In this document: positions 1-6,568 of the stretch, one piece after another
How positions within the stretch are numbered: the stretch's first letter is position 1
How the letters are laid out: each line of letters starts with the position of its first letter
NCBI GenBank assembly: GCA_019245555.1
Contig: JAFARH010000119.1
Coordinates: 1 to 8,396 of the forward strand
DNA: 8,396 nt
Direction of reading: 5' to 3'
Origin: Betaproteobacteria bacterium
GTDB lineage: Bacteria > Pseudomonadota > Gammaproteobacteria > Burkholderiales > SG8-39
Program-made: the position numbers and the translations under genes
Notes under the pieces: generated by a model
Told to the model about the DNA's origin: nothing
The model's input: only the letters and a program-made list of their open reading frames with translations
Database searches by the model: none

Positions 1-1111
1 CTTCGTCGCCGAGACCACCTTCGCAGTGTTGCGTCGCAAGCGTTCGCTCGAGTCCGCCGCCGGCAGCGCCGACCCATCTGCGCTCGTCACTGCCGCGCTC
101 GTGCGCGTTCTCGGCTTCTCGGGGCGCTCACTCGACGGCATTGCCGACCACGACCTGCTCGCTCGCCTGCGAGCCGCGAGCAAGGATCTGCCCGACGCCG
201 TGCGCGCAGACCTGCCGGACTGGCTCTGGCAGCGCCTTGAATCCCGGCATGGCCGCGACGAAGCGCTGCGCATTGCGCAGGGCCTCCTTAATCCTGCGCC
301 GCTCGACCTGCGCGCTAATCTCGCGCGAACGACCCAAGAGCAAGTCCTCTCGCGGTTGACGCAGGACGGAATAGAGGCCGCACCGACCCGTTATTCCCCG
401 GCTGGCGCGCGGCTCGCGGGGAAGCCAGCGATCAACAACCACGCCCTATTCCGCGACGGTCTGATCGAGGTGCAGGACGAAGGGAGCCAGCTCCTAGCCT
501 GGCTGGTGGCCCCGCGGCGCGGCGAGATGATCGCGGACTACTGCGCTGGCGCGGGCGGCAAGACGCTGGCACTCGCGATGCTGATGCGGGGGTCCGGCCG
601 GATATACGCGATGGATGTTTCGGCAAAACGCCTCGCGGCGCTCGGGCCACGCGCTGCGCGGGCTCAGGTCAACAACATTCGCTCACTCGCGCTTTCGGGC
701 GATAACGATGCCAGGGCGAAACGTCTGGCGGGAAAGCTCGAGCGCGTGCTGGTCGATGCGCCGTGCAGCGGTTTCGGAACCCTGCGGCGAAATCCCGATC
801 TGAAATGGCGCCATGGGCCGTCGGCCATCGAGGAGCTCGCACAAAAGCAGGCTCGCATCCTCCAGGCTGCCGCGCGTCTCGTGAAACCAGGCGGCCGGCT
901 CGTCTATGCCACGTGCAGCATCCTGCAGGAGGAGAACGAAGCGATCGTGGATGCGTTCCAGCGCGGTGCTCCGGAGTTCAAGGTTTTGTCATGCGCGGAG
1001 CTGCTTGCGGCGCAAAAAATTCCGCTCGACACGGGCGAGCGCCTGAGGTTATGGCCCCATGTGCATGGCACGGATGGCTTTTTCGCGGCGGCCTTCGAGC
1101 GCGCGTCGTGA
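1..1111 (+). CDS. RsmB/NOP-family SAM-dependent RNA m5C methyltransferase, 5' partial
   Basis: This is the C-terminal part of a cytosine-5 RNA methyltransferase of the RsmB/NOP (Fmu/Sun) family, which uses SAM to methylate rRNA in the cytoplasm. The reading frame is open from base 2 and the peptide before the GTG at 26 (FVAETTFAVLRRKRS) already fits the family's N-terminal helical region, so the gene begins outside the window. Counting from the GTG at 26: SAM motif I is DYCAGAGGKT (171-180), the acidic residue after strand 2 lies in AMDVS (195-199), motif IV is VDAPCSG (243-249) with its Cys at 247, and motif VI is YATCS (294-298) with the presumed catalytic Cys at 297. Both cysteines of this family's mechanism are present. 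The gene ends with TGA at 1109-1111, and no terminator hairpin follows. Betaproteobacteria carry more than one RsmB-like protein, so the rRNA position modified (C967 for true RsmB) cannot be assigned; the family call is firm. Confidence 0.9.
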   Translation, partial: FVAETTFAVLRRKRSLESAAGSADPSALVTAALVRVLGFSGRSLDGIADHDLLARLRAASKDLPDAVRADLPDWLWQRLESRHGRDEALRIAQGLLNPAPLDLRANLARTTQEQVLSRLTQDGIEAAPTRYSPAGARLAGKPAINNHALFRDGLIEVQDEGSQLLAWLVAPRRGEMIADYCAGAGGKTLALAMLMRGSGRIYAMDVSAKRLAALGPRAARAQVNNIRSLALSGDNDARAKRLAGKLERVLVDAPCSGFGTLRRNPDLKWRHGPSAIEELAQKQARILQAAARLVKPGGRLVYATCSILQEENEAIVDAFQRGAPEFKVLSCAELLAAQKIPLDTGERLRLWPHVHGTDGFFAAAFERAS

Positions 1112-1175
1112 GGGCCCGACTCGATTGTCCCGGAGAGTGTAGTTCGTGCAAAAAATCATCTTTCGGATCCGATTG

Positions 1176-1205
1176 TTACCGACGGAAGAGGGGTTCGCGT
1201 AGAAT
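1176..1205 (+). promoter_or_regulatory. putative sigma70 promoter of the desaturase gene
   Basis: A TAGAAT box at 1200-1205 matches the -10 consensus at five of six positions. A weak -35 candidate, TTACCG at 1176-1181, lies 18 bp upstream. Transcription would begin near 1212 and give a leader of about 37 nt before the ATG at 1249, with AAGG at 1233-1236 as a modest ribosome-binding site. The rest of the 137-bp gap after the methyltransferase holds nothing else recognised. The -10 is convincing; the -35 is weak. Confidence 0.4.
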
Positions 1206-1248
1206 GCGCTCCGCCACTCAAAACTAGAGCTAAAGGCAAATCAACTTC

Positions 1249-2421
1249 ATGGTGTTTTCCGGCTTGTTGGACCTCCCCTGGTGGGGAGTCGTCATCGCGA
1301 CGCTTGTGCTCACGCACATCACGATCGCTGGCGTCACGATATTCCTGCATCGCTGCCAGGCGCACCGCGCCCTGGAGCTGCATCCGATCATGTCGCACTT
1401 CTTCCGTCTCTGGATGTGGCTCACCACGGGCCAGGTGACGAAGGAGTGGGCGGCGCTTCATCGCAAGCATCACGCGAAGTGCGAGACCGTCGAGGATCCG
1501 CACAGCCCGCAGGTCCATGGCATCAACATGGTGCTTTGGGGCGGCGTCATCCTGTATGCCAAGGAAGCGCAGAAGAAGGAGACGATGGAGCGCTACGGTC
1601 ACGGCACGCCCGATGACTGGATCGAGCGCAACATCTACACGCCGCATTCGTTCATGGGCGTGTTCCTCATGCTCGTCGTCGACCTTCTTCTTTTTGGCAT
1701 CATTCCGGGCGCGATCGTATGGCTCGTGCAGATGGCCTGGATTCCGTTCTGGGCGGCGGGCGTGATCAACGGCGTCGGCCACTGGTTCGGCTACCGCAAC
1801 TTCGAGGACGTACCCGACGCGAGCCGCAACATCGTGCCCTGGGGCATCCTGATCGGCGGCGAGGAGCTGCACAACAACCACCACGCCTACGCGTCCTCGG
1901 CCAAGCTCTCCAGCAAGTGGTACGAGTTCGACATCGGCTGGCTCTACATCCGCCTGATGGAAATGGTGGGCCTCGCGACGGTCAAGAAAGTGGCGCCGAA
2001 GCCGAAGTTCGCCCAGCCGCGCGCGGTCGATGTCGACACGCTGCACGCCGTCATCGCCAACCGCTACGACGTGCTCTCGCGCTATGCCAAGTCGCTCAAG
2101 CAGACCTACGCGCACGAGCTCGAGCGCCTGCGCCGCTGGTCGCCGCGCGATGCCGAGGTACTGAAATCACTGCGCCGCGCCGTGCTGCGCGGGCAGGGCA
2201 AGGAGCATCATCCCCGCGTCGCAGAAGCGCTCGACAAGTCGCGCGCGCTGCATACCCACGTGTCCATGCGCCACGAGCTGAATACCCTCTGGGACCGCTC
2301 GGCGGCTTCCAAGGAGCAGCTGGTGCGCCAGCTCCAGGACTGGTGCCGTCGCGCGGAGGCGAGCGGTGTAGCGACGCTCGTGGCCTTCTCCGAGCGACTC
2401 AGGTCCTACGCAACCGCCTAA
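1249..2421 (+). CDS. membrane fatty-acid desaturase with a long C-terminal extension
   Basis: This is an integral membrane di-iron desaturase of the acyl-CoA/phospholipid delta-9 type, which introduces a double bond into acyl chains and so adjusts membrane fluidity. All three histidine boxes are intact: H34-x4-H39 (HRCQAH), H71-x2-H74-H75 (HRKHH) and H208-x2-H211-H212 (HNNHH). An extra His at 178 (GHWFGYRNF) lies where SCD1-type enzymes have another metal ligand. Hydrophobic segments lie at about 11-33, 92-103, 136-160 and 163-178. The catalytic domain ends near residue 250. Residues about 255-390 form a charged, helix-rich cytoplasmic tail that ordinary delta-9 desaturases lack. The ATG at 1249 puts a hydrophobic helix directly before the first box, as expected. 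The gene stands alone between its own promoter and a terminator. Chain length, position specificity and electron donor cannot be read from the sequence. Confidence 0.9.
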   Translation: MVFSGLLDLPWWGVVIATLVLTHITIAGVTIFLHRCQAHRALELHPIMSHFFRLWMWLTTGQVTKEWAALHRKHHAKCETVEDPHSPQVHGINMVLWGGVILYAKEAQKKETMERYGHGTPDDWIERNIYTPHSFMGVFLMLVVDLLLFGIIPGAIVWLVQMAWIPFWAAGVINGVGHWFGYRNFEDVPDASRNIVPWGILIGGEELHNNHHAYASSAKLSSKWYEFDIGWLYIRLMEMVGLATVKKVAPKPKFAQPRAVDVDTLHAVIANRYDVLSRYAKSLKQTYAHELERLRRWSPRDAEVLKSLRRAVLRGQGKEHHPRVAEALDKSRALHTHVSMRHELNTLWDRSAASKEQLVRQLQDWCRRAEASGVATLVAFSERLRSYATA

Positions 2422-2423
2422 AT

Positions 2424-2460
2424 AAAAAGCCCGCCGAATCCAAAACTCGGCGGGCTTTTT
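2424..2460. terminator. bidirectional Rho-independent terminator between desaturase and rpmG
   Basis: A perfect 14-bp inverted repeat (AAAAAGCCCGCCGA at 2424-2437 and its complement at 2447-2460) surrounds a 9-nt loop. The GC-rich core is nine bases per arm, and the A5/T5 flanks give a U-tract on both strands. It starts 3 bp after the desaturase stop codon and ends 14 bp before the rpmG stop codon, so one hairpin can end both converging transcripts. Confidence 0.93.
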
Positions 2461-2474
2461 AGTTTCTGGGGGTC

Positions 2475-2630
2475 TTACTTGAGCTTCGTTTCTTTGTAGA
2501 TGACGTGCTTGCGAGCCTTCGGATCGTATTTCTTCATCTCGATCTTGTCGGGCGTGGTGCGCTTGTTCTTCGTCGTCGTGTAGAAGTGGCCGGTGCCGGC
2601 CGAGGACTCGAGCTTGATCTTCTCGCGCAT
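2475..2630 (-). CDS. rpmG: 50S ribosomal protein L33
   Basis: This 51-codon gene on the minus strand encodes large-subunit protein L33. The product begins [20 protein letters not shown] and ends [11 protein letters not shown], matching the proteobacterial L33 type; length is normal for the family. It is rich in Lys, Arg and Thr. It has no cysteine, so it is the zinc-independent (C-) form rather than the CxxC zinc-ribbon form. The ATG at 2630 lies 2 nt after the rpmB stop, and AAAGG at the end of rpmB gives a well-spaced ribosome-binding site, so the two genes are surely co-transcribed. The strong bidirectional hairpin follows the TAA. Confidence 0.97.
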   Translation of the reverse strand: MREKIKLESSAGTGHFYTTTKNKRTTPDKIEMKKYDPKARKHVIYKETKLK

Positions 2631-2632
2631 GG

Positions 2633-2869
2633 CTAACCTTTCGCTTTCCGGGCTTTGATTTCCGCGAGCACGGCCTCAACGCCGAGCTTGTCGATGCGGC
2701 GCAGCCCCGCCGTCGAGACGCGCAAGCGCACCCAGCGGTTCTGGGTCTCGAGCCAGAAGCGGCGGTAGTGCAGGTTCGGCTCGAACGTGCGGATCGTCTT
2801 GTTGTTGGCGTGCGAGACGTGATGACCCTTCATCGGCTTTTTGCCGGTGACTTGGCAGACGCGGGGCAT
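2633..2869 (-). CDS. rpmB: 50S ribosomal protein L28
   Basis: This encodes large-subunit protein L28 at the family's usual 78 residues. The N-terminus [20 protein letters not shown] and the segment [13 protein letters not shown] are the recognisable L28 signatures, followed by [14 protein letters not shown]. It has one Cys and no zinc-binding CxxC pairs, so it is the C- form, matching the C- form of L33 beside it. A GGAG ribosome-binding site lies 9 nt upstream of the ATG (complement of 2879-2882). It heads the rpmB-rpmG pair, 48 bp after radC, with its own likely promoter in that gap. Confidence 0.97.
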   Translation of the reverse strand: MPRVCQVTGKKPMKGHHVSHANNKTIRTFEPNLHYRRFWLETQNRWVRLRVSTAGLRRIDKLGVEAVLAEIKARKAKG

Positions 2870-2902
2870 GGCTGAGAACTCCGGAATTCGCGAAAGGCGC
2901 GG

Positions 2903-2908
2903 ATTATA
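2903..2908 (-). promoter_or_regulatory. putative -10 element of the rpmB-rpmG operon
   Basis: The minus strand reads TATAAT, a perfect -10 hexamer, between the radC stop codon and rpmB. It would start transcription near 2896 and leave a leader of about 27 nt before the rpmB ATG, which contains the GGAG site. The -35 is poor: TGGATT at 16 bp spacing matches three of six positions and lies inside the last radC codons. A promoter of their own is expected for ribosomal protein genes that follow the little-expressed radC. Confidence 0.55.
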
Positions 2909-2917
2909 CAGGGAAAT

Positions 2918-3589
2918 CTAGAGTAATCCACGCTCGGCGAAGGAAATGGCCTGGTGGCCCGCCACGATGAAGTGATCCAGCACTTTGACTTCAACCAAGG
3001 CGAGCGCCTCCTTGAGGTTTCGGGTCAGGAGCTCGTCGGATTGGCTGGGCTGCGCCACGCCCGACGGGTGGTTGTGTGCCAAGATCACCGCGGCCGCGTT
3101 GTAGCGGAGCGCCGACTTCACGATCTCTCGGGGATAGACGCTCGTCTGCGTAAGCGTGCCGCTGAAGGCCTCCTCGACGTCGATCACCTTGTGCTGGGCG
3201 TCGAGCCACATGCAGACGAAGGCTTCCTCCTTGCGCGCGGCGAGCTTGAGGCGCAGGTGGTCGCGCACCGCGCCGGGCGAGGTGAGGGCGGCGCTTTGCT
3301 TCAGCTTCTCGCGCAAGGCGCGGCGTGCGAGCTCGATAGCGGCTTCGAACTGCGCGCGCTTCGCGGGACCCAGGCCCTTGATCGATTCAAGCTCGGCGCC
3401 GGCCTCGAGCATGCGGGTGACGCCTTCGTATTGCGCGAGAAGGTCGCGCGCCAGATCGACCGCGCTCTTGCCGCGCACGCCAGAGCGCAGCAGCACCGCG
3501 ACGAGCTCTGCGTCGCTCAGCGCCGCCGCTCCTTGGGCAAGCAGGCGCTCACGCGGCCGGTCCTCAGGCCGCCAGTCGGTGATCCTCAT
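2918..3589 (-). CDS. radC: RadC-family JAB/MPN-domain protein (UPF0758)
   Basis: This is a 223-residue RadC protein of normal length. Residues about 1-95 form the N-terminal helical domain with a helix-hairpin-helix-like [11 protein letters not shown] (70-80). Residues about 100-223 form the JAB1/MPN metalloprotease-like domain. The zinc motif HxH-x7-S-x2-D is complete, with H172, H174, S182 and D185 ([14 protein letters not shown]), and a Glu in DVEEAF (139-140) can act as the general base. RadC was once thought a DNA repair protein; the E. coli assignment was later traced to another gene, and its cellular role remains unclear. It precedes rpmB-rpmG on the same strand and is divergent from coaBC with a 44-bp gap, the same layout as in E. 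coli. The start at 3589 ([17 protein letters not shown]) is the normal family start. Confidence 0.95.
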   Translation of the reverse strand: MRITDWRPEDRPRERLLAQGAAALSDAELVAVLLRSGVRGKSAVDLARDLLAQYEGVTRMLEAGAELESIKGLGPAKRAQFEAAIELARRALREKLKQSAALTSPGAVRDHLRLKLAARKEEAFVCMWLDAQHKVIDVEEAFSGTLTQTSVYPREIVKSALRYNAAAVILAHNHPSGVAQPSQSDELLTRNLKEALALVEVKVLDHFIVAGHQAISFAERGLL

Positions 3590-3599
3590 GTCTTGGGCT

Positions 3600-3605
3600 T
3601 ACAAT
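3600..3605 (+). promoter_or_regulatory. putative -10 element of the coaBC-dut operon
   Basis: TACAAT matches the -10 consensus at five of six positions in the 44-bp divergent gap. No good -35 is seen: the bases 16 to 18 bp upstream, already inside the radC coding region, match poorly. Transcription from it would begin near 3612 and give a leader of only about 22 nt without a clear ribosome-binding site. Confidence 0.35.
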
Positions 3606-3633
3606 CCTGATCCCCTGAACGTACCCATGCCTT

Positions 3634-4830
3634 ATGCCGTTGACGGGTAAGAGACTTCTGCTCGGCGTGACCGGCGGGATCGCCGCCTACAAAGCGGCCG
3701 AGCTCGCACGCTTGCTGGTGAAGCGCGGCGCGGACGTTCGCGTCGCGATGACCGAAGCCGCGACGCGCTTCATCACCCCGGTGACGATGCAGGCGCTGAC
3801 CGGCCAGCCGGTGTGGACCGACCTCTGGGACCCGCGCGTGAGCGATGCAATGGGACAGATCGAGCTGTCGCGTGATCGCGAGCTGATTGTCATTGCACCC
3901 GCCACGGCGGACTTCATGGCGAAGCTCGCGTACGGACTGGCGGACGATCTGTTGTCCAGTTTGTGTCTCGCGCGCCGATGCCCGCTCATCATCGCGCCGG
4001 CGATGAACGTCGAGATGTGGCAGAACACTGCCACCCAGCGGAATGCCGCCAGGCTCCGTGAGGACGCAAGCATCGCGTTCGCCGGGCCGGCAGCAGGCGA
4101 CCAGGCCTGCGGCGAAGTCGGATACGGCCGCATGTCTGAGCCCGCCGATATCGCTGCGGAGATCGAGGCGCAGTTCGCGCCGAAAAAGCTTTCGGGAAAG
4201 CGAGTGCTGGTGACGGCGGGGCCGACTGAAGAGCCGGTCGATCCGGTGCGTGTAATAACCAACACCAGCTCCGGCAAGATGGGTTATGCGGTCGCTCGCG
4301 CGGCGCAGGAAGCGGGGGCGAAGGTGACCCTGATCAGTGGGCCGGTGGCGCTTGCGACGCCCGCGGGTGTCGAGCGGTTCAATGTGCGGACGGCCGATGA
4401 GATGTTCGCTGCGGTCAAGAAGGCCGCGCCGAAGAGCGATGTGTTCATCTCTGTCGCCGCGGTAGCCGACTATCGGCCAAAGGAGCGCTCGCCGAGGAAG
4501 CTCAAGAAGATGAACGGCAGGCCTGTGACGCTCGAGCTCATCCAGAACGCGGACATTCTCGCCTACGTGGCTGGAATGAAGAACGCACCGTTCTGCGTCG
4601 GCTTCGCGGCGGAGAGCGAGGATCTGGCGAAGAACGCGGCCGAGAAGCTGAAGAAGAAGAACATCCCCTTGATCGCGGCGAATCTTGCGCAGGACGCTTT
4701 CGGTGCCGAAGACAACGCGATCAAGCTCTATGACCGGCGCGGCGCGCACGACCTCGGCCGCGGACCGAAGATCGAGCTCGCGCGAAAGCTCATCGCGCAC
4801 GTCGCAGGGAAGCTGCCGAAAAGCAAATGA
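3634..4830 (+). CDS. coaBC: bifunctional phosphopantothenoylcysteine decarboxylase / phosphopantothenate-cysteine ligase
   Basis: This full-length CoaBC (Dfp, 398 residues) is predicted to join phosphopantothenate with cysteine (CoaB) and decarboxylate the product to phosphopantetheine (CoaC), two steps of coenzyme A synthesis. The CoaC half (about 1-180) has the FMN-binding start [19 protein letters not shown] (88-94), the PAMN motif with N125, and the flap Cys159 in [10 protein letters not shown]. The CoaB half (about 186-398) has TAGPT (194-198), N210 in [17 protein letters not shown] (275-282) and K289 in RKLKK. These align residue for residue with E. coli N125, N210 and K289. The exception is Gln75 in AMGQIELS, where E. 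coli has the catalytic His75. The ATG at 3634 is the only good start, because an in-frame stop lies at 3616. It overlaps dut by 4 bp. CoaB activity is well supported; CoaC activity is uncertain because of Gln75. Confidence 0.95.
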   Translation: MPLTGKRLLLGVTGGIAAYKAAELARLLVKRGADVRVAMTEAATRFITPVTMQALTGQPVWTDLWDPRVSDAMGQIELSRDRELIVIAPATADFMAKLAYGLADDLLSSLCLARRCPLIIAPAMNVEMWQNTATQRNAARLREDASIAFAGPAAGDQACGEVGYGRMSEPADIAAEIEAQFAPKKLSGKRVLVTAGPTEEPVDPVRVITNTSSGKMGYAVARAAQEAGAKVTLISGPVALATPAGVERFNVRTADEMFAAVKKAAPKSDVFISVAAVADYRPKERSPRKLKKMNGRPVTLELIQNADILAYVAGMKNAPFCVGFAAESEDLAKNAAEKLKKKNIPLIAANLAQDAFGAEDNAIKLYDRRGAHDLGRGPKIELARKLIAHVAGKLPKSK

Positions 4831-5273
4831 GGAAGCTTGAGGTCAAGATCCTCGACGAGAGGATCCGCAGCATGCTGCCCCACTACGCGACGCCGGGCGC
4901 GGCCGGTCTTGATCTGCGCGCCTGCCTCGATGCGCCGCTCACGCTCGCTCCCGGACAGAGTCAGCTCGTCTCGTCGGGCATTGCCATCCACGTCGGCGAT
5001 CCCGGTTATGCGGCGGTGATCCTGCCGCGCTCGGGGCTCGGCTCGAAGAACGGCATCGTGCTTGGCAACCTCGTCGGCCTCATCGACTCCGATTACCAGG
5101 GACCGCTGATGGTGTCGCTCTGGAATAGAGGCTCAGCGGCGTTCACGGTTCAGCCGCTCGATCGTATTGCCCAGCTGGTGGTCGTGCCGGTGGTGCAGGT
5201 GGAGTTCGAGGTGGTCGAGGAATTCGCCGCCAGCAAGCGTGGCGCTGGCGGATTCGGCTCGACAGGCCGCTAG
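4827..5273 (+). CDS. dut: deoxyuridine 5'-triphosphate nucleotidohydrolase (dUTPase)
   Basis: This 148-residue trimeric dUTPase hydrolyses dUTP to dUMP and pyrophosphate, which keeps uracil out of DNA and supplies the thymidylate precursor. All five motifs are present: I, AAGLDLRA (25-32); II, PRSGLG (67-72); [12 protein letters not shown] (84-92), with the catalytic Asp and the uracil-pocket residues; [12 protein letters not shown] (112-121); and [12 protein letters not shown] (138-148), the glycine-rich tail that closes over the phosphates. The length is normal for bacteria. Its ATG is within the last codons of coaBC (ATGA overlap, 4827-4830), which suggests translational coupling, and the coaBC-dut pair is widely conserved in proteobacteria. 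At the other end its TAG overlaps the stop of the convergent flavoprotein gene. No terminator hairpin is seen there. Confidence 0.97.
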   Translation: MRKLEVKILDERIRSMLPHYATPGAAGLDLRACLDAPLTLAPGQSQLVSSGIAIHVGDPGYAAVILPRSGLGSKNGIVLGNLVGLIDSDYQGPLMVSLWNRGSAAFTVQPLDRIAQLVVVPVVQVEFEVVEEFAASKRGAGGFGSTGR

Positions 5274-6511
5274 CCGAAGGCGTCGGCCAGGATACTCTGG
5301 GCCCACATCCGGCCGTTCTTTGCTTCCAATTCGCTCCGCGCGGGCGACACGAGTACGTTCTCAGCGACCATCGTGCGACGACGCGCGTCGTACCGATGCA
5401 CCGACGTCGCATGGATCGCCTCTTCGTCGGAGACGAAAGCGTAGCCGGCATCCATCAGCGTGAACGTCGACGCGGGCTGGCGCTCACGCAGTAAGGCGAT
5501 CAGCGCGGCCGCGCAGACCTTGGCCTGCGAGTTCGCCATCTGGCCGGTCTTCGCCATGCCCGAGGCCGGCATCGTCGCATCGCCGAGCACGTGGATCCCG
5601 GGCACCATCTTCGATTCCATCGTGCGCCAGTCGACGTCGCACCAGCGCTGATTGCTCGCCACAAGGCCGGCCTTCACGGCGATGTCGCCGGCGCGCTGCG
5701 GGGGAATGACGTTGAGGACATCGCCCTTGATGGTTTCCTGCGACGTGCGCACCATCATCGCGGTCGCGTCGACGCCGAGTACACGTGAGTTAGGTCGGTA
5801 CTCGACGATTCCCGGATAAAGCTCTTCCCAGGCGCGCTTGAAAAGTGGCCCTTCCGCCGTTACGTCGGCATTCGCGTCGAGCACGAGCACCTTGGAGCGC
5901 GGCTTCGCCTGCTTGAAGTACTGCGCGATCTGGCAGGCGCGCTCGTACGGACCGGCCGCGGCGCGATAAGGCGCGGGCGGTATGCCGATGATGCATACGC
6001 CGCCGTCGGGCATGGCCTCGAGCTGCCGGCGGAGCTCCACGGTCTGCGCACCGGCCTTCCAGGCGTGCAGCACGTGCGGCTGCGCCGCCTCGTAGCCGGC
6101 GATGTCCTGGAAAACGAAATCGACGCCCGGCGAGAGCACCAGGCGGTCATAGACGAGCTCGCTGCCGCGCCCAAAGCGGACGACCTTCCTCGACGGGTCC
6201 ACGGCGACCGCTTCGCCCCACAGCACATCGATGCGGTATTTCTTCAGCACGTCGAGGCGCTGCGTGAGGTCGGTGATCGAGCGGCTGCCGCCGATCACGA
6301 GATTCGACATCGGGCAGGAGACGAATTCCTGCACGCGGTCGACGAGCACGACCTGGATGTCGGAATCGGCCTTGGCGATGTACTTGGCACAGGTGGCGCC
6401 GCCGAATCCGGCGCCGATGATGAGGACACGCGGCGTGACTCCACTGCCGACGGACGCGCAGCCTGCCAAGGCTGCCGCACCGAAGCCCATGAACTCCCGC
6501 CGGCTAATCAT
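5270..6511 (-). CDS. Tat-exported FccB-like FAD oxidoreductase lacking the redox disulfide
   Basis: This 413-residue flavoprotein belongs to the FccB/SoxF family, the flavin subunit of flavocytochrome c sulfide dehydrogenase, which acts in the periplasm. The N-terminus has a twin-arginine signal (SRREFMG, 3-9), a short hydrophobic stretch and a lipobox LAGC (15-18), suggesting Tat export and lipidation at Cys18. The FAD-binding Rossmann motif is IIGAGFGG (31-38). [11 protein letters not shown] (65-75) places Cys66 at the family's covalent FAD site. [14 protein letters not shown] (178-191), IPPQRAG (269-275), HVLGDA (307-312) and ANSQAKV (326-332) follow, then the C-terminal flavocytochrome c sulfide dehydrogenase domain. 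Both cysteines of the family's active disulfide are replaced (Ala184, Thr313). The ATG at 6511 keeps the Tat motif but has no clear ribosome-binding site. No fccA-like cytochrome c lies in the window. The gene is 57 bp downstream of clpA on the same strand. Family membership is firm; sulfide as substrate is doubtful. Confidence 0.85.
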   Translation of the reverse strand: MISRREFMGFGAAALAGCASVGSGVTPRVLIIGAGFGGATCAKYIAKADSDIQVVLVDRVQEFVSCPMSNLVIGGSRSITDLTQRLDVLKKYRIDVLWGEAVAVDPSRKVVRFGRGSELVYDRLVLSPGVDFVFQDIAGYEAAQPHVLHAWKAGAQTVELRRQLEAMPDGGVCIIGIPPAPYRAAAGPYERACQIAQYFKQAKPRSKVLVLDANADVTAEGPLFKRAWEELYPGIVEYRPNSRVLGVDATAMMVRTSQETIKGDVLNVIPPQRAGDIAVKAGLVASNQRWCDVDWRTMESKMVPGIHVLGDATMPASGMAKTGQMANSQAKVCAAALIALLRERQPASTFTLMDAGYAFVSDEEAIHATSVHRYDARRRTMVAENVLVSPARSELEAKNGRMWAQSILADAFG

Positions 6512-6568
6512 GGCGGCTGGTAAGCAATTTGCCGGCCGCTCTTCTACCGCGGCGAAAGGAGGGTGCTT

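Noticed and set aside
26..28. GTG as the start codon of the methyltransferase.
   Set aside because: The frame is open to the left edge and the residues before it fit the family, so the gene continues upstream.
1156..2115. Open 319-codon frame on the minus strand across the desaturase.
   Set aside because: It is antisense to all three histidine boxes; its His, Arg, Asp and Val richness is the expected complement of the desaturase codons.
2011..2418. A transposase remnant fused to the desaturase as a recent insertion.
   Set aside because: There are no inverted repeats, target duplication, DDE residues or change in base composition; the tail ends cleanly before the terminator. Only the weaker claim of distant likeness is kept.
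3586..4800. Open 404-codon frame on the minus strand across coaBC.
   Set aside because: It is antisense to a clear CoaBC; the Arg/His-rich translation matches nothing I recognise.
6535..6562. Possible hairpin around the CCGCGGC/GCCGGCC bases between the flavoprotein start and clpA stop as a terminator.
   Set aside because: The complementary stretches are short and interrupted and no T-tract follows on the minus strand.
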